Shown here in pieces: positions 27,123 to 36,991 of a stretch of 64,000 bases of DNA. The stretch is from Nocardioides sp. SYSU D00038. GTDB taxonomy: Bacteria; Actinomycetota; Actinomycetes; Propionibacteriales; Nocardioidaceae. The notes beneath the pieces were generated by a model. That model made no database searches. It was not told the DNA's origin and was given only the letters and a program-made list of their open reading frames with translations. The translations under genes were made by a program, and so were the position numbers. The DNA is taken from NCBI RefSeq assembly GCF_016924665.1, contig NZ_JAFFJT010000005.1, positions 227,769 to 291,768 of the forward strand, read 5' to 3'. Within the stretch, counting starts at the first letter, position 1; each line of letters begins with the position of its first letter.

Positions 27123-28307
27123 CTACGACGGGCGCGCGCCGGCCAGCCGCCGGCTGACGGCGCCGGCCGCCGCGCTCACGAGCCGCTCCAGCGGCCCGCG
27201 CAGCCCGCCTGCCACGAACACCGCACCGATCACCACCAGCACCGCCACGTGGCGGCCGAACCCGGCGGCGTCGTCGGGCGGCCACACGTCCTCGGTGTGC
27301 AGCAGCACGTGCAGGCTGTAGAGGGTCAGCGTCATCGTGCCGGCGCCGAAGACGATCGCCGTGGCCCGGGTCGCCACCCGCCCGAGCGTGCCGACGACCA
27401 GCAGGCAGGCCCCGATCACCAGCGCCGCGCTGCCCATCGTCTGGGCGAGGTCGAACGGCGTGCTGCTGTGAGGCGCGACGACGAGCAGCCAGTCGGACGA
27501 CCCGTCGCGCGGGGGGTTGCCGTACATGCCGGTGGAGATCTCGTCGAGCAGCGCCGGCCCGCCGTCGAGGTCGGGCCGGTCGCGCAGGAGGCCGGCGACG
27601 ACGTCGGCCTGCCGGGTCAGCGCGTGCGAGACCTGGGTGGCGGCGACCGCCACCGCCAGGCCGACCCCGGCGAGCAGGGCCTGCACCCGGCGGCTGGCGA
27701 GGTCGGCGCGCCCGATCGCCAGCCCGAGCAGGACGTAGGCCAGCCACGGCAGCGCCGGGTAGTAGCCGGTGAGCAGCAGCTCGGAGAGCAGCCGACCGGG
27801 CGAGCCGAGCTGGTCGGGCTGGGGGCTCTCGACGCCGCGCTCGGGGAGGTGGGGGCGCAGCAGGTGGGAGACCACCGGCGCCACCAGCACCCACCCGACG
27901 GCCAACCACAGCAGCGGTCCGGTGCGGAGCCCGGTGAACGGCAGCGCGAGCAGGAACAGCACGCCGTAGTAGGTGAGGATCACCGCGAGCCCGGAGTCGG
28001 GGATGCCGAGCAGCAGCCCCAGCCCGGCGACCAGCAGGGCGCGCACCACGAGTCCGCCGCGCAGCGCCCAGCCGGCCCGGCCGCGCACCGGCTCGCGGCG
28101 ACCGGTGACCAGCGCGATGCTCACCCCCGCCAGCACGGCGAACAGGGCCGAGGCCCGCCCCCCGGCCAGCCACTGGGCGGCGCTGATCGTGCCGTCGGGG
28201 TCGCGAGCGTCGAGGACGTGGGTGGCGACCATGCCCAGCAGCGCCAGGCAGCGGGCGACGTCGAGGCCGACGAGCCGTCCCGTGCGGGGCGCCGCCGGCG
28301 CCGCCAT
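27123..28307 (-). CDS. Heparan-alpha-glucosaminide acetyltransferase-like / DUF1624 membrane protein
   Basis: A 394-residue membrane protein with about ten hydrophobic segments. The opening RLVGLDVARCLALLGMVATHVLDARDPDG (about 11-39) with a conserved Asp, Arg and His is the start of the HGSNAT-cat/DUF1624 and DUF418 family. YSLHVLLHTEDVWPPDD near the C-terminus carries further histidines. Such proteins transfer acyl groups across the membrane in characterised cases; the substrate here is unknown. Its ATG overlaps the purE stop by 1 nt (TGATG), so it is the last gene of a purK-purE-acyltransferase operon. Confidence 0.78.
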   Translation of the reverse strand: MAAPAAPRTGRLVGLDVARCLALLGMVATHVLDARDPDGTISAAQWLAGGRASALFAVLAGVSIALVTGRREPVRGRAGWALRGGLVVRALLVAGLGLLLGIPDSGLAVILTYYGVLFLLALPFTGLRTGPLLWLAVGWVLVAPVVSHLLRPHLPERGVESPQPDQLGSPGRLLSELLLTGYYPALPWLAYVLLGLAIGRADLASRRVQALLAGVGLAVAVAATQVSHALTRQADVVAGLLRDRPDLDGGPALLDEISTGMYGNPPRDGSSDWLLVVAPHSSTPFDLAQTMGSAALVIGACLLVVGTLGRVATRATAIVFGAGTMTLTLYSLHVLLHTEDVWPPDDAAGFGRHVAVLVVIGAVFVAGGLRGPLERLVSAAAGAVSRRLAGARPS

Positions 28308-28825
28308 CAGAAGCCGAGCCGGCGCGGCGCCAGGTCGTTGCGCACCGCCGCACCCTTCTCCTGGGCAGCACGCCGCAGGTCGTCCTGGAACTGCGCCATC
28401 CGGTCCCGCAGGGCGGGGTCGGTGGCCGCCAGCACCCGGACGGCGAGCAGCCCGGCGTTGCGGGCGCCGCCGACCGCGACGGTCGCCACCGGCACGCCGG
28501 CCGGCATCTGCACGATCGAGAGCAGCGAGTCGAGGCCGTCGAGGTTCTTCAGCGGCACCGGCACCCCGATCACCGGCAGCGGCGTCACCGCCGCGAGCAT
28601 CCCCGGCAGGTGGGCGGCTCCCCCGGCGCCGGCGATGATCACCGACAGCCCGCGGCCTGCGGCCTGCCGCCCGTAGTCGAGCATCTCCTCGGGCATCCGG
28701 TGCGCCGAGACGACGTCGGCCTCGTGGGGCACGTCGAACTCGGCCAGCGCCTCCGCCGCGGCCTTCATCACCGGCCAGTCGGAGTCGGAGCCCATCACGA
28801 TCCCGACGCGGGGCTGCTCACTCAT
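28307..28825 (-). CDS. purE: 5-(carboxyamino)imidazole ribonucleotide mutase PurE
   Basis: A 172-residue PurE (class I) that moves the carboxylate of N5-CAIR to C4 in purine synthesis. The active-site loop [21 protein letters not shown] (about 6-26), [15 protein letters not shown] (His in SAHR, about 47) and [27 protein letters not shown] are conserved. Three nt separate it from purK, and GTGAGTGAGAG precedes its ATG. Length is normal. Confidence 0.96.
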   Translation of the reverse strand: MSEQPRVGIVMGSDSDWPVMKAAAEALAEFDVPHEADVVSAHRMPEEMLDYGRQAAGRGLSVIIAGAGGAAHLPGMLAAVTPLPVIGVPVPLKNLDGLDSLLSIVQMPAGVPVATVAVGGARNAGLLAVRVLAATDPALRDRMAQFQDDLRRAAQEKGAAVRNDLAPRRLGF

Positions 28826-28828
28826 CTC

Positions 28829-29992
28829 TCACTCACTCTCGTTGCCGAGGTCGCCGCGGAACCAGGCGGCCGCGTGGCGGGCCCGCTCGAGGCAGTCGTC
28901 GAGGTCGTCGCCGTAGGTGTTGACGTGGCCCACCTTGCGGCCGGGGCGCTGCTCCTTGCCGTAGAGGTGCACGCGCAGCCGGGGGTCTCGCGCCAGCGCG
29001 TGGGGGTAGCCGTCCCACAGCCGGCCCACCTCGGGGTCGGGGCCGCCGAGGATGTTCACCATCACCGTCCAGCGCGCCCGGGGCGCGGGCGACCCGAGCG
29101 GCAGGTCGAGCACCGCGCGGAGGTGGTTCTCGAACTGCGAGGTCACCGCGCCGTCCTGGGTCCAGTGCCCGGTGTTGTGGGGTCGCATGGCGAGCTCGTT
29201 GACCAGGATCCGCCCGTCGACGGTCTCGAACAGCTCCACCGCGAGGATGCCGGTCACGTCGAGCTCGCCGGCGATCCGCAGTGCGACCTCCTGGGCCTGC
29301 CCGGCCAGCGCGGGGTCGAGGTCGGGGGCGGGGGCGACGACCTCGTGGCAGATGCCGTCGAGCTGGGTCGAGGCGACCACGGGGTACGCCGCCGCCTGGC
29401 CGCTCGGCGAGCGGGCGACCAGCGCGGAGAGCTCGCGGCGGAACTCCACGAGCTCCTCGGCCAGGATCGCCACCCCGGTCTCGGCGGCCACCCGGAACGG
29501 CTCGGCGCAGCCGGTCGCGTCGCGGACCACCCAGACCCCCTTGCCGTCGTAGCCGCCGCGGGTCGTCTTGAGCACGCACGGGAAGCCGAACGCCGCGACC
29601 TCCTCGGGGGTGGTCACCACCGCGTTGCGGGGGCAGGGCAACCCGAGCGCGCCGAGCCGCTCGCGCATCACGGCCTTGTCCTGGGCGTGCACCAGCGCAT
29701 CGGGGCCGGGCCGCACCGCGAGGCCGTCGGCGGCGAGCGCGCGCAGGTGCTCGGTCGGCACGTGCTCGTGGTCGAAGGTGACGACCGCACAACCCGCGGT
29801 GACCCGGCGCAGGGTCGATAGGTCGGCGTGGTCGCCGATCACGTGGTCGGGCACCACCTGGGCGGCGGAGACCCCCTCGGCCTCGGCCAGCAGCCGCAGC
29901 GGGAGCCCGAGCGCGATCGCGGGCTGCGCCATCATCCGGGCGAGCTGGCCGCCCCCGATCACGGCCACGGTGGGGGCCTGGCTCGCACTCAC
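28829..29992 (-). CDS. purK: 5-(carboxyamino)imidazole ribonucleotide synthase PurK
   Basis: A 387-residue ATP-grasp enzyme that carboxylates AIR with bicarbonate and ATP to N5-CAIR, the substrate for PurE. The N-terminal VAVIGGGQLARMMAQPAIALG (about 9-29), the ATP-grasp core PCVLKTTRGGYDGKGVWVV (about 133-151), AEELVEFRRELSALVARS, and the metal site ELFETVDGRILVNELAMRPHNTGHWT (about 254-279) are present. Length is normal. GTG start with a leaderless-type -10. Confidence 0.96.
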   Translation of the reverse strand: MSASQAPTVAVIGGGQLARMMAQPAIALGLPLRLLAEAEGVSAAQVVPDHVIGDHADLSTLRRVTAGCAVVTFDHEHVPTEHLRALAADGLAVRPGPDALVHAQDKAVMRERLGALGLPCPRNAVVTTPEEVAAFGFPCVLKTTRGGYDGKGVWVVRDATGCAEPFRVAAETGVAILAEELVEFRRELSALVARSPSGQAAAYPVVASTQLDGICHEVVAPAPDLDPALAGQAQEVALRIAGELDVTGILAVELFETVDGRILVNELAMRPHNTGHWTQDGAVTSQFENHLRAVLDLPLGSPAPRARWTVMVNILGGPDPEVGRLWDGYPHALARDPRLRVHLYGKEQRPGRKVGHVNTYGDDLDDCLERARHAAAWFRGDLGNESE

Positions 29993-29998
29993 GCGGTC

Positions 29999-30004
29999 AG
30001 CCTA
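29999..30004 (-). promoter_or_regulatory. Leaderless-type -10 (TAGGCT) of the purK-purE operon
   Basis: TAGGCT, 6-nt gap, GTG at 29992. Confidence 0.5.
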
Positions 30005-30038
30005 GGGGGTGGCCCGGCGGGGCCCTCGGGGGCCGCCG

Positions 30039-30347
30039 TCAGGCGGGCGCCTCGCGCTCGAACCGCAGCCCCTGGCCGCGGATCGTGGTGATCAGGTGCG
30101 GCCGCCGGCTGTCGTCGCCGAGCTTGCGGCGCACCCAGCCCAAGTGGACGTCGATCGTCTTCGACGACGTCCAGAACGTGGTCTTCCAGACGTCGCGCAT
30201 CAGCTCGTCGCGGGTGACGATGTCACCCGCGCGAGCGATCAGCGCGTGCACCAGGTCGAACTCCTTGCGCGAGAGGCGGACCTCCTCGTCGCCGCGCCAC
30301 GCCCGGCGGTTCTCCGGGTCGATCCTGATCTCCTGCACCTGCAGCAC
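30039..30347 (-). CDS. Stand-alone OmpR-type winged-helix DNA-binding protein
   Basis: A 102-residue Trans_reg_C effector domain: EIRIDPENRRAWRGDEEVRLSRKEFDLVHALIARAGDIVTRDELMRDVW, then the recognition helix region SSKTIDVHLGWVRRKLGDD (about 65-83) and the beta-hairpin wing ITTIRGQGLRF. There is no receiver domain, so it is not a phosphorelay regulator as it stands, and no kinase is adjacent. A GTG start at 30347 follows TACGGT by 6 nt and is preferred; a GTG at 30389 would add 14 Pro/Gly-rich residues. Targets are unknown. Confidence 0.8.
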   Translation of the reverse strand: MLQVQEIRIDPENRRAWRGDEEVRLSRKEFDLVHALIARAGDIVTRDELMRDVWKTTFWTSSKTIDVHLGWVRRKLGDDSRRPHLITTIRGQGLRFEREAPA

Positions 30348-30353
30348 CCGCTC

Positions 30354-30359
30354 ACCGTA
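30354..30359 (-). promoter_or_regulatory. Leaderless-type -10 (TACGGT) for the winged-helix gene
   Basis: TACGGT, 6-nt gap, GTG at 30347. If used, it excludes the longer open frame starting at 30389. Confidence 0.45.
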
Positions 30360-30489
30360 GGAACCGGGCCCGGGCGACGGAAGAGGCACGCCCGAAATTG
30401 ACAGTGGCAGGTTGCTGCCAGACGGTGTCGCTCGGACGGCGCCGTTCCCCGCCTCGCAGGCGGGACGGCCGGAACCGGTCAGCGACCGC

Positions 30490-31488
30490 TCAGGCCCGGC
30501 GGACGGCGACCGGCTCGACGAGCCCGAAGCCGCGCACCGGCCGGGCCGGCAGCGGCCGGGTCTCGAACTGGTCGGCCGGGAGCAGGCCGGCGGTCTCGGC
30601 GTCGATGATGATCCGGTTGCGCCGGGCGACCGCGGTGAGCCGGGAGGCGAGGTTGACCGGCGGGCCGAAGACGTCGCCGAGCCGCAGCACCACCGAGCCG
30701 GTGGCCAGGCCGACCCGGACGTCGGGCATCCGCGGGTCGCGCCCGATCACGTTGATGATCCCCTCGGCGGTGTCGTAGCCGCGCACGGGGTCGTCGTTCA
30801 CGAACAGCACCGAGTCGCCGATGCTCTTGATCACCCGGCCGTGCTGGGTCGCGACCACGTCGGCGCAGCGCGCCTCGAACAGCTCGACCAGGTCGCCGAT
30901 CCGGTCCTGGCGGATCTGGTTCGACAGGGCGGTGAAGCTGACGATGTCGGCGAACCCGACCGTGAGGTTGCTGGTGTGGAGGTCCTCGTCGTCGGCCAGC
31001 CCGCTGATCCGGGTCAGCACGGCCGCGAGGTGGCGGCGCCAGACGTAGACCAGCATCTGCTCGAACGGCGCCGCGAACTCCTCCACCATCCGGGTCGCCA
31101 GCTCGAGGCGCTCGCCCGCGCCCTCGGGGCCGGGCTGCATCTCCTCCACCCGGTGCACCAGCGCCGAGACCTCCCAGTCGGCCAGCCGGGCCATGGTCTG
31201 CCCGACCGCGCGGCTGAGGTTGACCGCCAGGTCGGCGTCGAGCAGGCCGGTGCTGATCCAGCCCGCCACCGAGCGCAACGCCTCGACGTCGTTCTCCGTG
31301 TAGGCGACCGCGTTGCCCGACTCGGGGAAGCCGAGCGCCCGCCACAGCCGCCGGGCCTGCTCGAGGTCGACGCCGGTCTCGGCGGCGACCTGCGCGGCGT
31401 CGTAGACGGGCTCGTCGCGCAGGATGGCGCGCTGCAGGTCGTCGGCCTGGTCCGCGCGGCTCGAGGCCGGGGGCTCAGACCCCTTCAT
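30490..31488 (-). CDS. Class III adenylate cyclase with N-terminal regulatory domain
   Basis: A 332-residue cyclase. The C-terminal catalytic domain (about 155-332) has the metal Asp in VGFADIVSFTAL, the second metal Asp and adenine-binding Lys in GRVIKSIGDSVLF, and the transition-state Asn/Arg in FGPPVNLASRLTA. The Asp of RLGDVFG suits ATP specificity. The N-terminal half (about 1-150), with YDAAQVAAETGVDLEQARRLWRALGF, resembles the Ad_Cy_reg autoinhibitory domain of mycobacterial Rv1264/Rv2212, which responds to pH or fatty acids. Soluble, no membrane helix. The ATG overlaps the upstream PH-domain gene by 14 nt, giving a birA-PH-cyclase operon. Confidence 0.88.
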   Translation of the reverse strand: MKGSEPPASSRADQADDLQRAILRDEPVYDAAQVAAETGVDLEQARRLWRALGFPESGNAVAYTENDVEALRSVAGWISTGLLDADLAVNLSRAVGQTMARLADWEVSALVHRVEEMQPGPEGAGERLELATRMVEEFAAPFEQMLVYVWRRHLAAVLTRISGLADDEDLHTSNLTVGFADIVSFTALSNQIRQDRIGDLVELFEARCADVVATQHGRVIKSIGDSVLFVNDDPVRGYDTAEGIINVIGRDPRMPDVRVGLATGSVVLRLGDVFGPPVNLASRLTAVARRNRIIIDAETAGLLPADQFETRPLPARPVRGFGLVEPVAVRRA

Positions 31489-31981
31489 CGGCCCGGGGGG
31501 ACGGGTCCTGGATGTCGTTGACGAGGTTGTGGATCAGCAGCTTGGTCTGCTCGACGCGCGGGATGTCGTGGAGGTGCACGTTGCCGTCGGTCGAGGCGTT
31601 GGTGATGATCAGCGTCCCGCAGCCGAACGGCCGGTCGATGAGGTTGATCTCGATCGACATGTCGCTGATCCGCTTGAGGGGGATGTCGTGGCCCCGGCGG
31701 GTGAGGATCCCCCAGCGGGTGATGATCCGCCGGTCGGTGATCGCGTGCACCGCGGTGAGCCAGAGCAGGAACGGGCGCACGACGTACCAGGCGATGGCGA
31801 GGCCGAGCACGATCCAGGTCACCAGCGTGACGACCTCCTGGTCGATCAGCACCTGCACCGCGACGCCCACCGCCAGCAGCAGCACGAGCACGAACAGCGG
31901 CGGGAACAGCGCCTTGGGGTGCTGGCGCATGCTCAGCAGCACCTTCTCGCCCTCGTTCAGCAGCTTCTGTGAGATGGCCAC
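31475..31981 (-). CDS. Bacterial PH-domain (bPH2/DUF304) membrane protein
   Basis: A 168-residue protein with two adjacent membrane helices (about 25-45 and 50-76) followed by a bacterial PH domain containing AVHAITDRRIITRWGILTRRGHDIPLKRISDMSIE (about 77-111), the usual YdbS/DUF304 signature. It probably has a membrane-associated role; no enzyme activity is expected. The equivalent neighbour of birA in M. tuberculosis (Rv3278c) is of the same type, as I recall. GTG start 12 nt after the birA stop. Confidence 0.82.
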   Translation of the reverse strand: MAISQKLLNEGEKVLLSMRQHPKALFPPLFVLVLLLAVGVAVQVLIDQEVVTLVTWIVLGLAIAWYVVRPFLLWLTAVHAITDRRIITRWGILTRRGHDIPLKRISDMSIEINLIDRPFGCGTLIITNASTDGNVHLHDIPRVEQTKLLIHNLVNDIQDPSPRADEGV

Positions 31982-31993
31982 GGCCGCATCATG

Positions 31994-32791
31994 TCACTGT
32001 TGCGCCCGCACGTGGACGACATCGCCGGCCGCCACCGCGGTGCTCCCGCCGGCGTGCTCGACCACCAGCCGCCCGCCCGCGTCGACACCCACGGCCCGCC
32101 CGGTGAGGGCGTCGCCGCCGGGCAGCTCGACGCGCACGTCGCGGCCCAGGGTCACGCAGTCGGCGGCGTACGCCGCGCGCAGCCGCTCGGCGCCCGCGTC
32201 GCCGCCGGCCTGCCAGTCGGCGTAGCCGCCGCGCAGCGCGGCCACCAGCCCGAGCAGGAGGTCGGTGCGGTCGGCCCCGCGTCCGAGCTCGAGCGCGACC
32301 GAGGTGGCGGTCGCGACCGGCAGCTCGGGGGCGTCCTGAGCGACGTTGAGGCCGATGCCGACCACGGCGGCCGGGCCCTGCGGGGTCTCGACCCGCTCGA
32401 GCAGGATGCCCGCGATCTTGCGGTCTCCGACCAGTACGTCGTTGGGCCACTTGAGCCCCGCCTCGACCCCGGCAGCGCGCAGGGCGGTGGCCACCGCCCG
32501 GCCGGTGAGCAGCGGCAGCCACGGCCAGCGCGCCGGCGGGGCCGTGGGTCGCAGCAGCACCGAGAACGTCAGCGCGGCACGGGGCGGCACCTCCCAGGTG
32601 CGGTCGAGGCGACCGCGACCCGCGGTCTGCTCCTCGGCGACGACGACGAGGCCGTCCGCGGCGCCCTCCCGGGCCCGCTCGGCGACCACGGCGTTGGTCG
32701 ACGTCGCGGTGGCCACCACCTCCACCGACCCCTCGGCCGCCGCCAGCCGCGCCACGTCAAGGGGTGGGCGGCCGTCGGGCGGGGTCGTCAC
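31994..32791 (-). CDS. birA: Biotin-[acetyl-CoA-carboxylase] ligase BirA (monofunctional)
   Basis: A 265-residue ligase that makes biotinyl-AMP and attaches biotin to carboxylase carrier domains. It has [13 protein letters not shown] (about 28-40), the ATP/biotin loop [18 protein letters not shown] (about 51-68), [19 protein letters not shown] (about 106-124) and VVGIGLNV. A small SH3-like C-domain follows. There is no N-terminal helix-turn-helix, so it is not the repressor form. GTG at 32791 is taken; a GTG two codons upstream is possible. Likely substrates in this window are the alpha subunit at 45115 and pyruvate carboxylase at 51532. Divergent from the beta subunit. Confidence 0.93.
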   Translation of the reverse strand: MTTPPDGRPPLDVARLAAAEGSVEVVATATSTNAVVAERAREGAADGLVVVAEEQTAGRGRLDRTWEVPPRAALTFSVLLRPTAPPARWPWLPLLTGRAVATALRAAGVEAGLKWPNDVLVGDRKIAGILLERVETPQGPAAVVGIGLNVAQDAPELPVATATSVALELGRGADRTDLLLGLVAALRGGYADWQAGGDAGAERLRAAYAADCVTLGRDVRVELPGGDALTGRAVGVDAGGRLVVEHAGGSTAVAAGDVVHVRAQQ

Positions 32792-32834
32792 GTGCACTAC
32801 CTTGGCGCACGATCGACCAAGGAGGCCAGCACAC

Positions 32835-34454
<1,620 letters not shown>

Positions 34455-34484
34455 GGGGGCGCGGAGCGTCCCCGAGCAGCGGGA

Positions 34485-34552
34485 TCTCGCCGAGCCGGCG
34501 GTACTGCTGCGGGGGAGCGAAGCGGAGGAGCGGCCGCAGCGCCGGCTCGGCG
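34485..34552. repeat. Structured inverted repeat between carboxylase beta and epsilon genes
   Basis: CGCCGAGCCGGCG (34488-34500) and CGCCGGCTCGGCG (34540-34552) are perfect 13-bp arms. Inside, CTGCGG (34507) and CCGCAG (34534) add 6 bp. The first 16 bases (34485-34500) are identical to 24864-24879, so it belongs to a dispersed family. It lies inside the transcript and may attenuate accE or fix the 3' end of the beta mRNA. Confidence 0.8.
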
Positions 34553-34620
34553 CACCCCTAGCCTGCGGTGGCCGGACCGCGAGCGACGACCCCACACCAC
34601 GTGACCTGCAGGAGGCAGAC

Positions 34621-34839
34621 GTGACCGACACCCCCGACGCCCAGCCCCTGCTCCGCGTCGTCACCCCCGACACCACGCCGGAGGAGGTCGCGGCGATCGT
34701 GGCGGTGTTCGCGGCGCTGGGCGGGGACGAGGCGCCGGCCCGCCCGGCCCGCTCGCAGTGGGCGCACCCCGGTCGCGCGGCCCGGCGCACGCTGCCGCAC
34801 GGCCAGGGCGGCTGGCGCGCCAGCGGGCTGCCCCGCTGA
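34621..34839 (+). CDS. accE: Acyl-CoA carboxylase epsilon subunit
   Basis: A 72-residue AccE protein. The helical N-half LLRVVTPDTTPEEVAAIVAVFAALGG (about 10-35) and the C-half with WAHPGRAARRTLPHGQGGWRASGLPR (about 47-72) match the small subunit that stabilises alpha-beta carboxylase complexes in actinobacteria. GTG start; AGGAGG lies 6 nt upstream. Its position after the beta subunit is the conserved arrangement. Confidence 0.9.
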   Translation: MTDTPDAQPLLRVVTPDTTPEEVAAIVAVFAALGGDEAPARPARSQWAHPGRAARRTLPHGQGGWRASGLPR

Positions 34840-34862
34840 CGCGCCGCGCAGCTGCCTGACCC

Positions 34863-36299
34863 TCAGTCCCTCGAGGGAGCGGGTCGCCCCGGTGCGAACA
34901 GCGCCGCGACGACCGCCACGGCGACCGCGCCGGCACCGGTGAGCAGGGCGGGCCCCACGGCGCCGTCGTAGCCGACCGGGGTCAGCTGCCCGCCGTTGCC
35001 GAGGAAGACGGCGGTCAGCACCGCCACGCCGAGCGCGACGCCGAACTCCCGGATGGTGGAGTTGGCCGAGCTGGCGGTGGCGAAGTCGGCGTCCGCCAGC
35101 CCGTCGAGGACGGCGGTGGCGCTGGGCGCGAAGGTGAGGCCCATGCCGATGCCGGCCAGCGCCAGGGCCGGCACGAACGCCGGGTAGTCCTGGCCCGTCT
35201 CGGTGAGCCACGCGAACCAGGCCAGCGACACCGTCTGGAGCACCAGCCCGGTCACCAGCAGGGCCCGCACCCCCACCCGGCCCGACAGCGCGCCGGCGAT
35301 CGGCGCGACCACCATCGGTGCGGCGGTCCACGGCAGCGTGCGCAGCCCGGCCTCGAGCGGGGAGTAGCCCTGCACGACCTGGAGGTACTGCGAGAGCAGG
35401 AACACCGCCCCGAACATGCCGAGGGTGAAGGTCAGGCCGACGACGTTGGCCACCGAGAAGCCGCGCGAGGCGAAGAGCCGCAGCGGCAGGGTGGCCCAGC
35501 TGCGGCCGCGCGCCCAGACGACGTACGCCGGCACCAGCAGCGCCGAGACCACCAGCGGGACCAGCACCCCGGCGGAGGTCCAGCCGTCGTCGTTGCCGTG
35601 GACGATCCCCCAGATGCCGAGGGAGACCGCGCCGCCGAGCAGCAGGGTGCCGACCGGGTCCAGGCGCTGCCAGGTGCCGCGCGACTCGGACACCGAGGTC
35701 AGCAGCAGCGGGACGGCGACGAGGGCCACCGGCACGTTGAGCCAGAAGATCGCCTGCCAGCTCACGCCCTCGACCACCGCGCCGCCGACCACGGGGCCGA
35801 GGGCGACGCCCAGGCCGGAGACGCCGCCCCAGATGCCGATGGCGGCGCCGCGCATGGCGACCGGGACGGCGGAGGCGAGGAGGGTCAGCGACAGCGGCAT
35901 GATCGCGGCCGCCCCGAGGCCCTGCACCGCCCGGGCGGCGATCAGCGCCTCCGCCGAGGTGCTCAGCGCCGAGGCCACCGAGGCCAGGGTGAACACGGCG
36001 ATGCCGGCGAGCATCACCCGCCGCCGGCCCAGCCGGTCGCCGAGCGTCGCCGCGGGGAGCATGAAGGTGGCGAAGGTGAGCGTGTAGGCGTTGAGGAACC
36101 ACGACAGCTGGCTGACCGTGGCCCCGAGGTCGACCCGGACCACCGGCAGCGCAGTGGTCATCACCAGGTTGTCGAGGGTGGCCATGAACATCGGGAGCGA
36201 GGCGGCGAGCACGGCGAGGCCCACCGGGCGCCGGCGGGAGCGGCGGGCGGGTGCGTCGGCGGGACGGCCAGCGGGGCGGGGCGGGTCGAGGACGGTCAT
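34863..36299 (-). CDS. MFS drug-efflux transporter, DHA2/EmrB type
   Basis: A 478-residue transporter with about fourteen hydrophobic helices after a short Arg/Pro-rich cytoplasmic start. Features are LDNLVMTTALPVVRVDLGA with the motif D1 Asp/Asn (about 42-60), GDRLGRRRVMLAG (motif A), ARAVQGLGAAAIMPLSL (motif B) and GVSGLGVALGPVVGGAV (motif C), the drug:proton antiporter signature. ATG at 36299 is chosen since GGAG lies 5 nt upstream. A divergent TetR gene and a palindrome between them suggest induction by a toxic substrate. Confidence 0.92.
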   Translation of the reverse strand: MTVLDPPRPAGRPADAPARRSRRRPVGLAVLAASLPMFMATLDNLVMTTALPVVRVDLGATVSQLSWFLNAYTLTFATFMLPAATLGDRLGRRRVMLAGIAVFTLASVASALSTSAEALIAARAVQGLGAAAIMPLSLTLLASAVPVAMRGAAIGIWGGVSGLGVALGPVVGGAVVEGVSWQAIFWLNVPVALVAVPLLLTSVSESRGTWQRLDPVGTLLLGGAVSLGIWGIVHGNDDGWTSAGVLVPLVVSALLVPAYVVWARGRSWATLPLRLFASRGFSVANVVGLTFTLGMFGAVFLLSQYLQVVQGYSPLEAGLRTLPWTAAPMVVAPIAGALSGRVGVRALLVTGLVLQTVSLAWFAWLTETGQDYPAFVPALALAGIGMGLTFAPSATAVLDGLADADFATASSANSTIREFGVALGVAVLTAVFLGNGGQLTPVGYDGAVGPALLTGAGAVAVAVVAALFAPGRPAPSRD

Positions 36300-36327
36300 C
36301 ACGGCTCCAACAAAGAAGGCATTGAAT

Positions 36328-36356
36328 GATTACTTACACCAGGACAATAAGTAATC
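36328..36356. promoter_or_regulatory. Operator-like palindrome between MFS and TetR genes
   Basis: Perfect 9-bp arms GATTACTTA and TAAGTAATC with an 11-nt spacer, in an A+T-rich island between the divergent genes. This is a typical TetR operator size (29 bp) and probably covers both promoters. Confidence 0.7.
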
Positions 36357-36375
36357 GAGTGATAACCTGTCAACC

Positions 36376-36981
36376 GTGACCCCGCCACCCGCCGCTTCCA
36401 CCACCCGGATGTCCGCCGACGAGCGCCGGGAGCTGGTGCTCGACGCCGCCACCCGGGCCTTCGCCCGCGGCGGCTACCACGGCACCAGCACCGACGCGGT
36501 GGCCAAGGAGGCGGGCGTCTCGCAGCCGTACGTCGTGCGCATCTTCGGCACCAAGCTCGACCTGTTCCTCGAGGTCCTGGACCGGTCGGTCGGCCGGATC
36601 CGCGATGCGTTCGAGACGGTCATCGCCGAGCGGCCGTTCGACCCCGACAGCGAGGAGGACGCGATCCGGCTCGGCGAGGCCTACAACGAGCTGATGGCCG
36701 ACCGCGACCTGCTGCAGGTGATGATGCACGGCTTCTCCGCCGGCCAGGTGCCCGAGATCGCGGCGCACAGCCGGGCCTGCATGGCCGGCATCTTCGCAGC
36801 CGTGCTCGAGACCGGGTGGCCCGAGGAGGTCGCCCGCGACTTCGTGGCCCACGGCATGCTCATCAACGTGATGCTGTCGATGCACGCCCCCGAGCACCTC
36901 GGCGAGTCCGCCAGCCTCGACGTGCTGGCCCGCTGCACCTTCGGCGAGGCGCTGGAGGTCCCGGCTCCGGGGGCCTCCTAG
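36376..36981 (+). CDS. TetR/AcrR family transcriptional regulator
   Basis: A 201-residue TetR regulator. The DNA-binding domain is at about 13-58: RRELVLDAATRAFARGGYHGTSTDAVAKEAGVSQPYVVRIFGTKLDLF with the usual helix-turn-helix. The ligand domain contains methionine- and phenylalanine-rich stretches (for example MMHGFSAGQ and MLINVMLSMHA), suited to a hydrophobic inducer. It is divergent from the MFS transporter, so it probably represses that gene and itself through the palindrome at 36328-36356. The TAG stop forms part of the maf -10. Confidence 0.92.
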   Translation: MTPPPAASTTRMSADERRELVLDAATRAFARGGYHGTSTDAVAKEAGVSQPYVVRIFGTKLDLFLEVLDRSVGRIRDAFETVIAERPFDPDSEEDAIRLGEAYNELMADRDLLQVMMHGFSAGQVPEIAAHSRACMAGIFAAVLETGWPEEVARDFVAHGMLINVMLSMHAPEHLGESASLDVLARCTFGEALEVPAPGAS

Positions 36982-36984
36982 GCT
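36979..36984 (+). promoter_or_regulatory. Leaderless-type -10 (TAGGCT) for maf, overlapping the TetR stop
   Basis: TAGGCT begins with the TetR TAG stop; 7-nt gap to GTG at 36992. Confidence 0.5.
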
Positions 36985-36991
36985 GCGAGGC

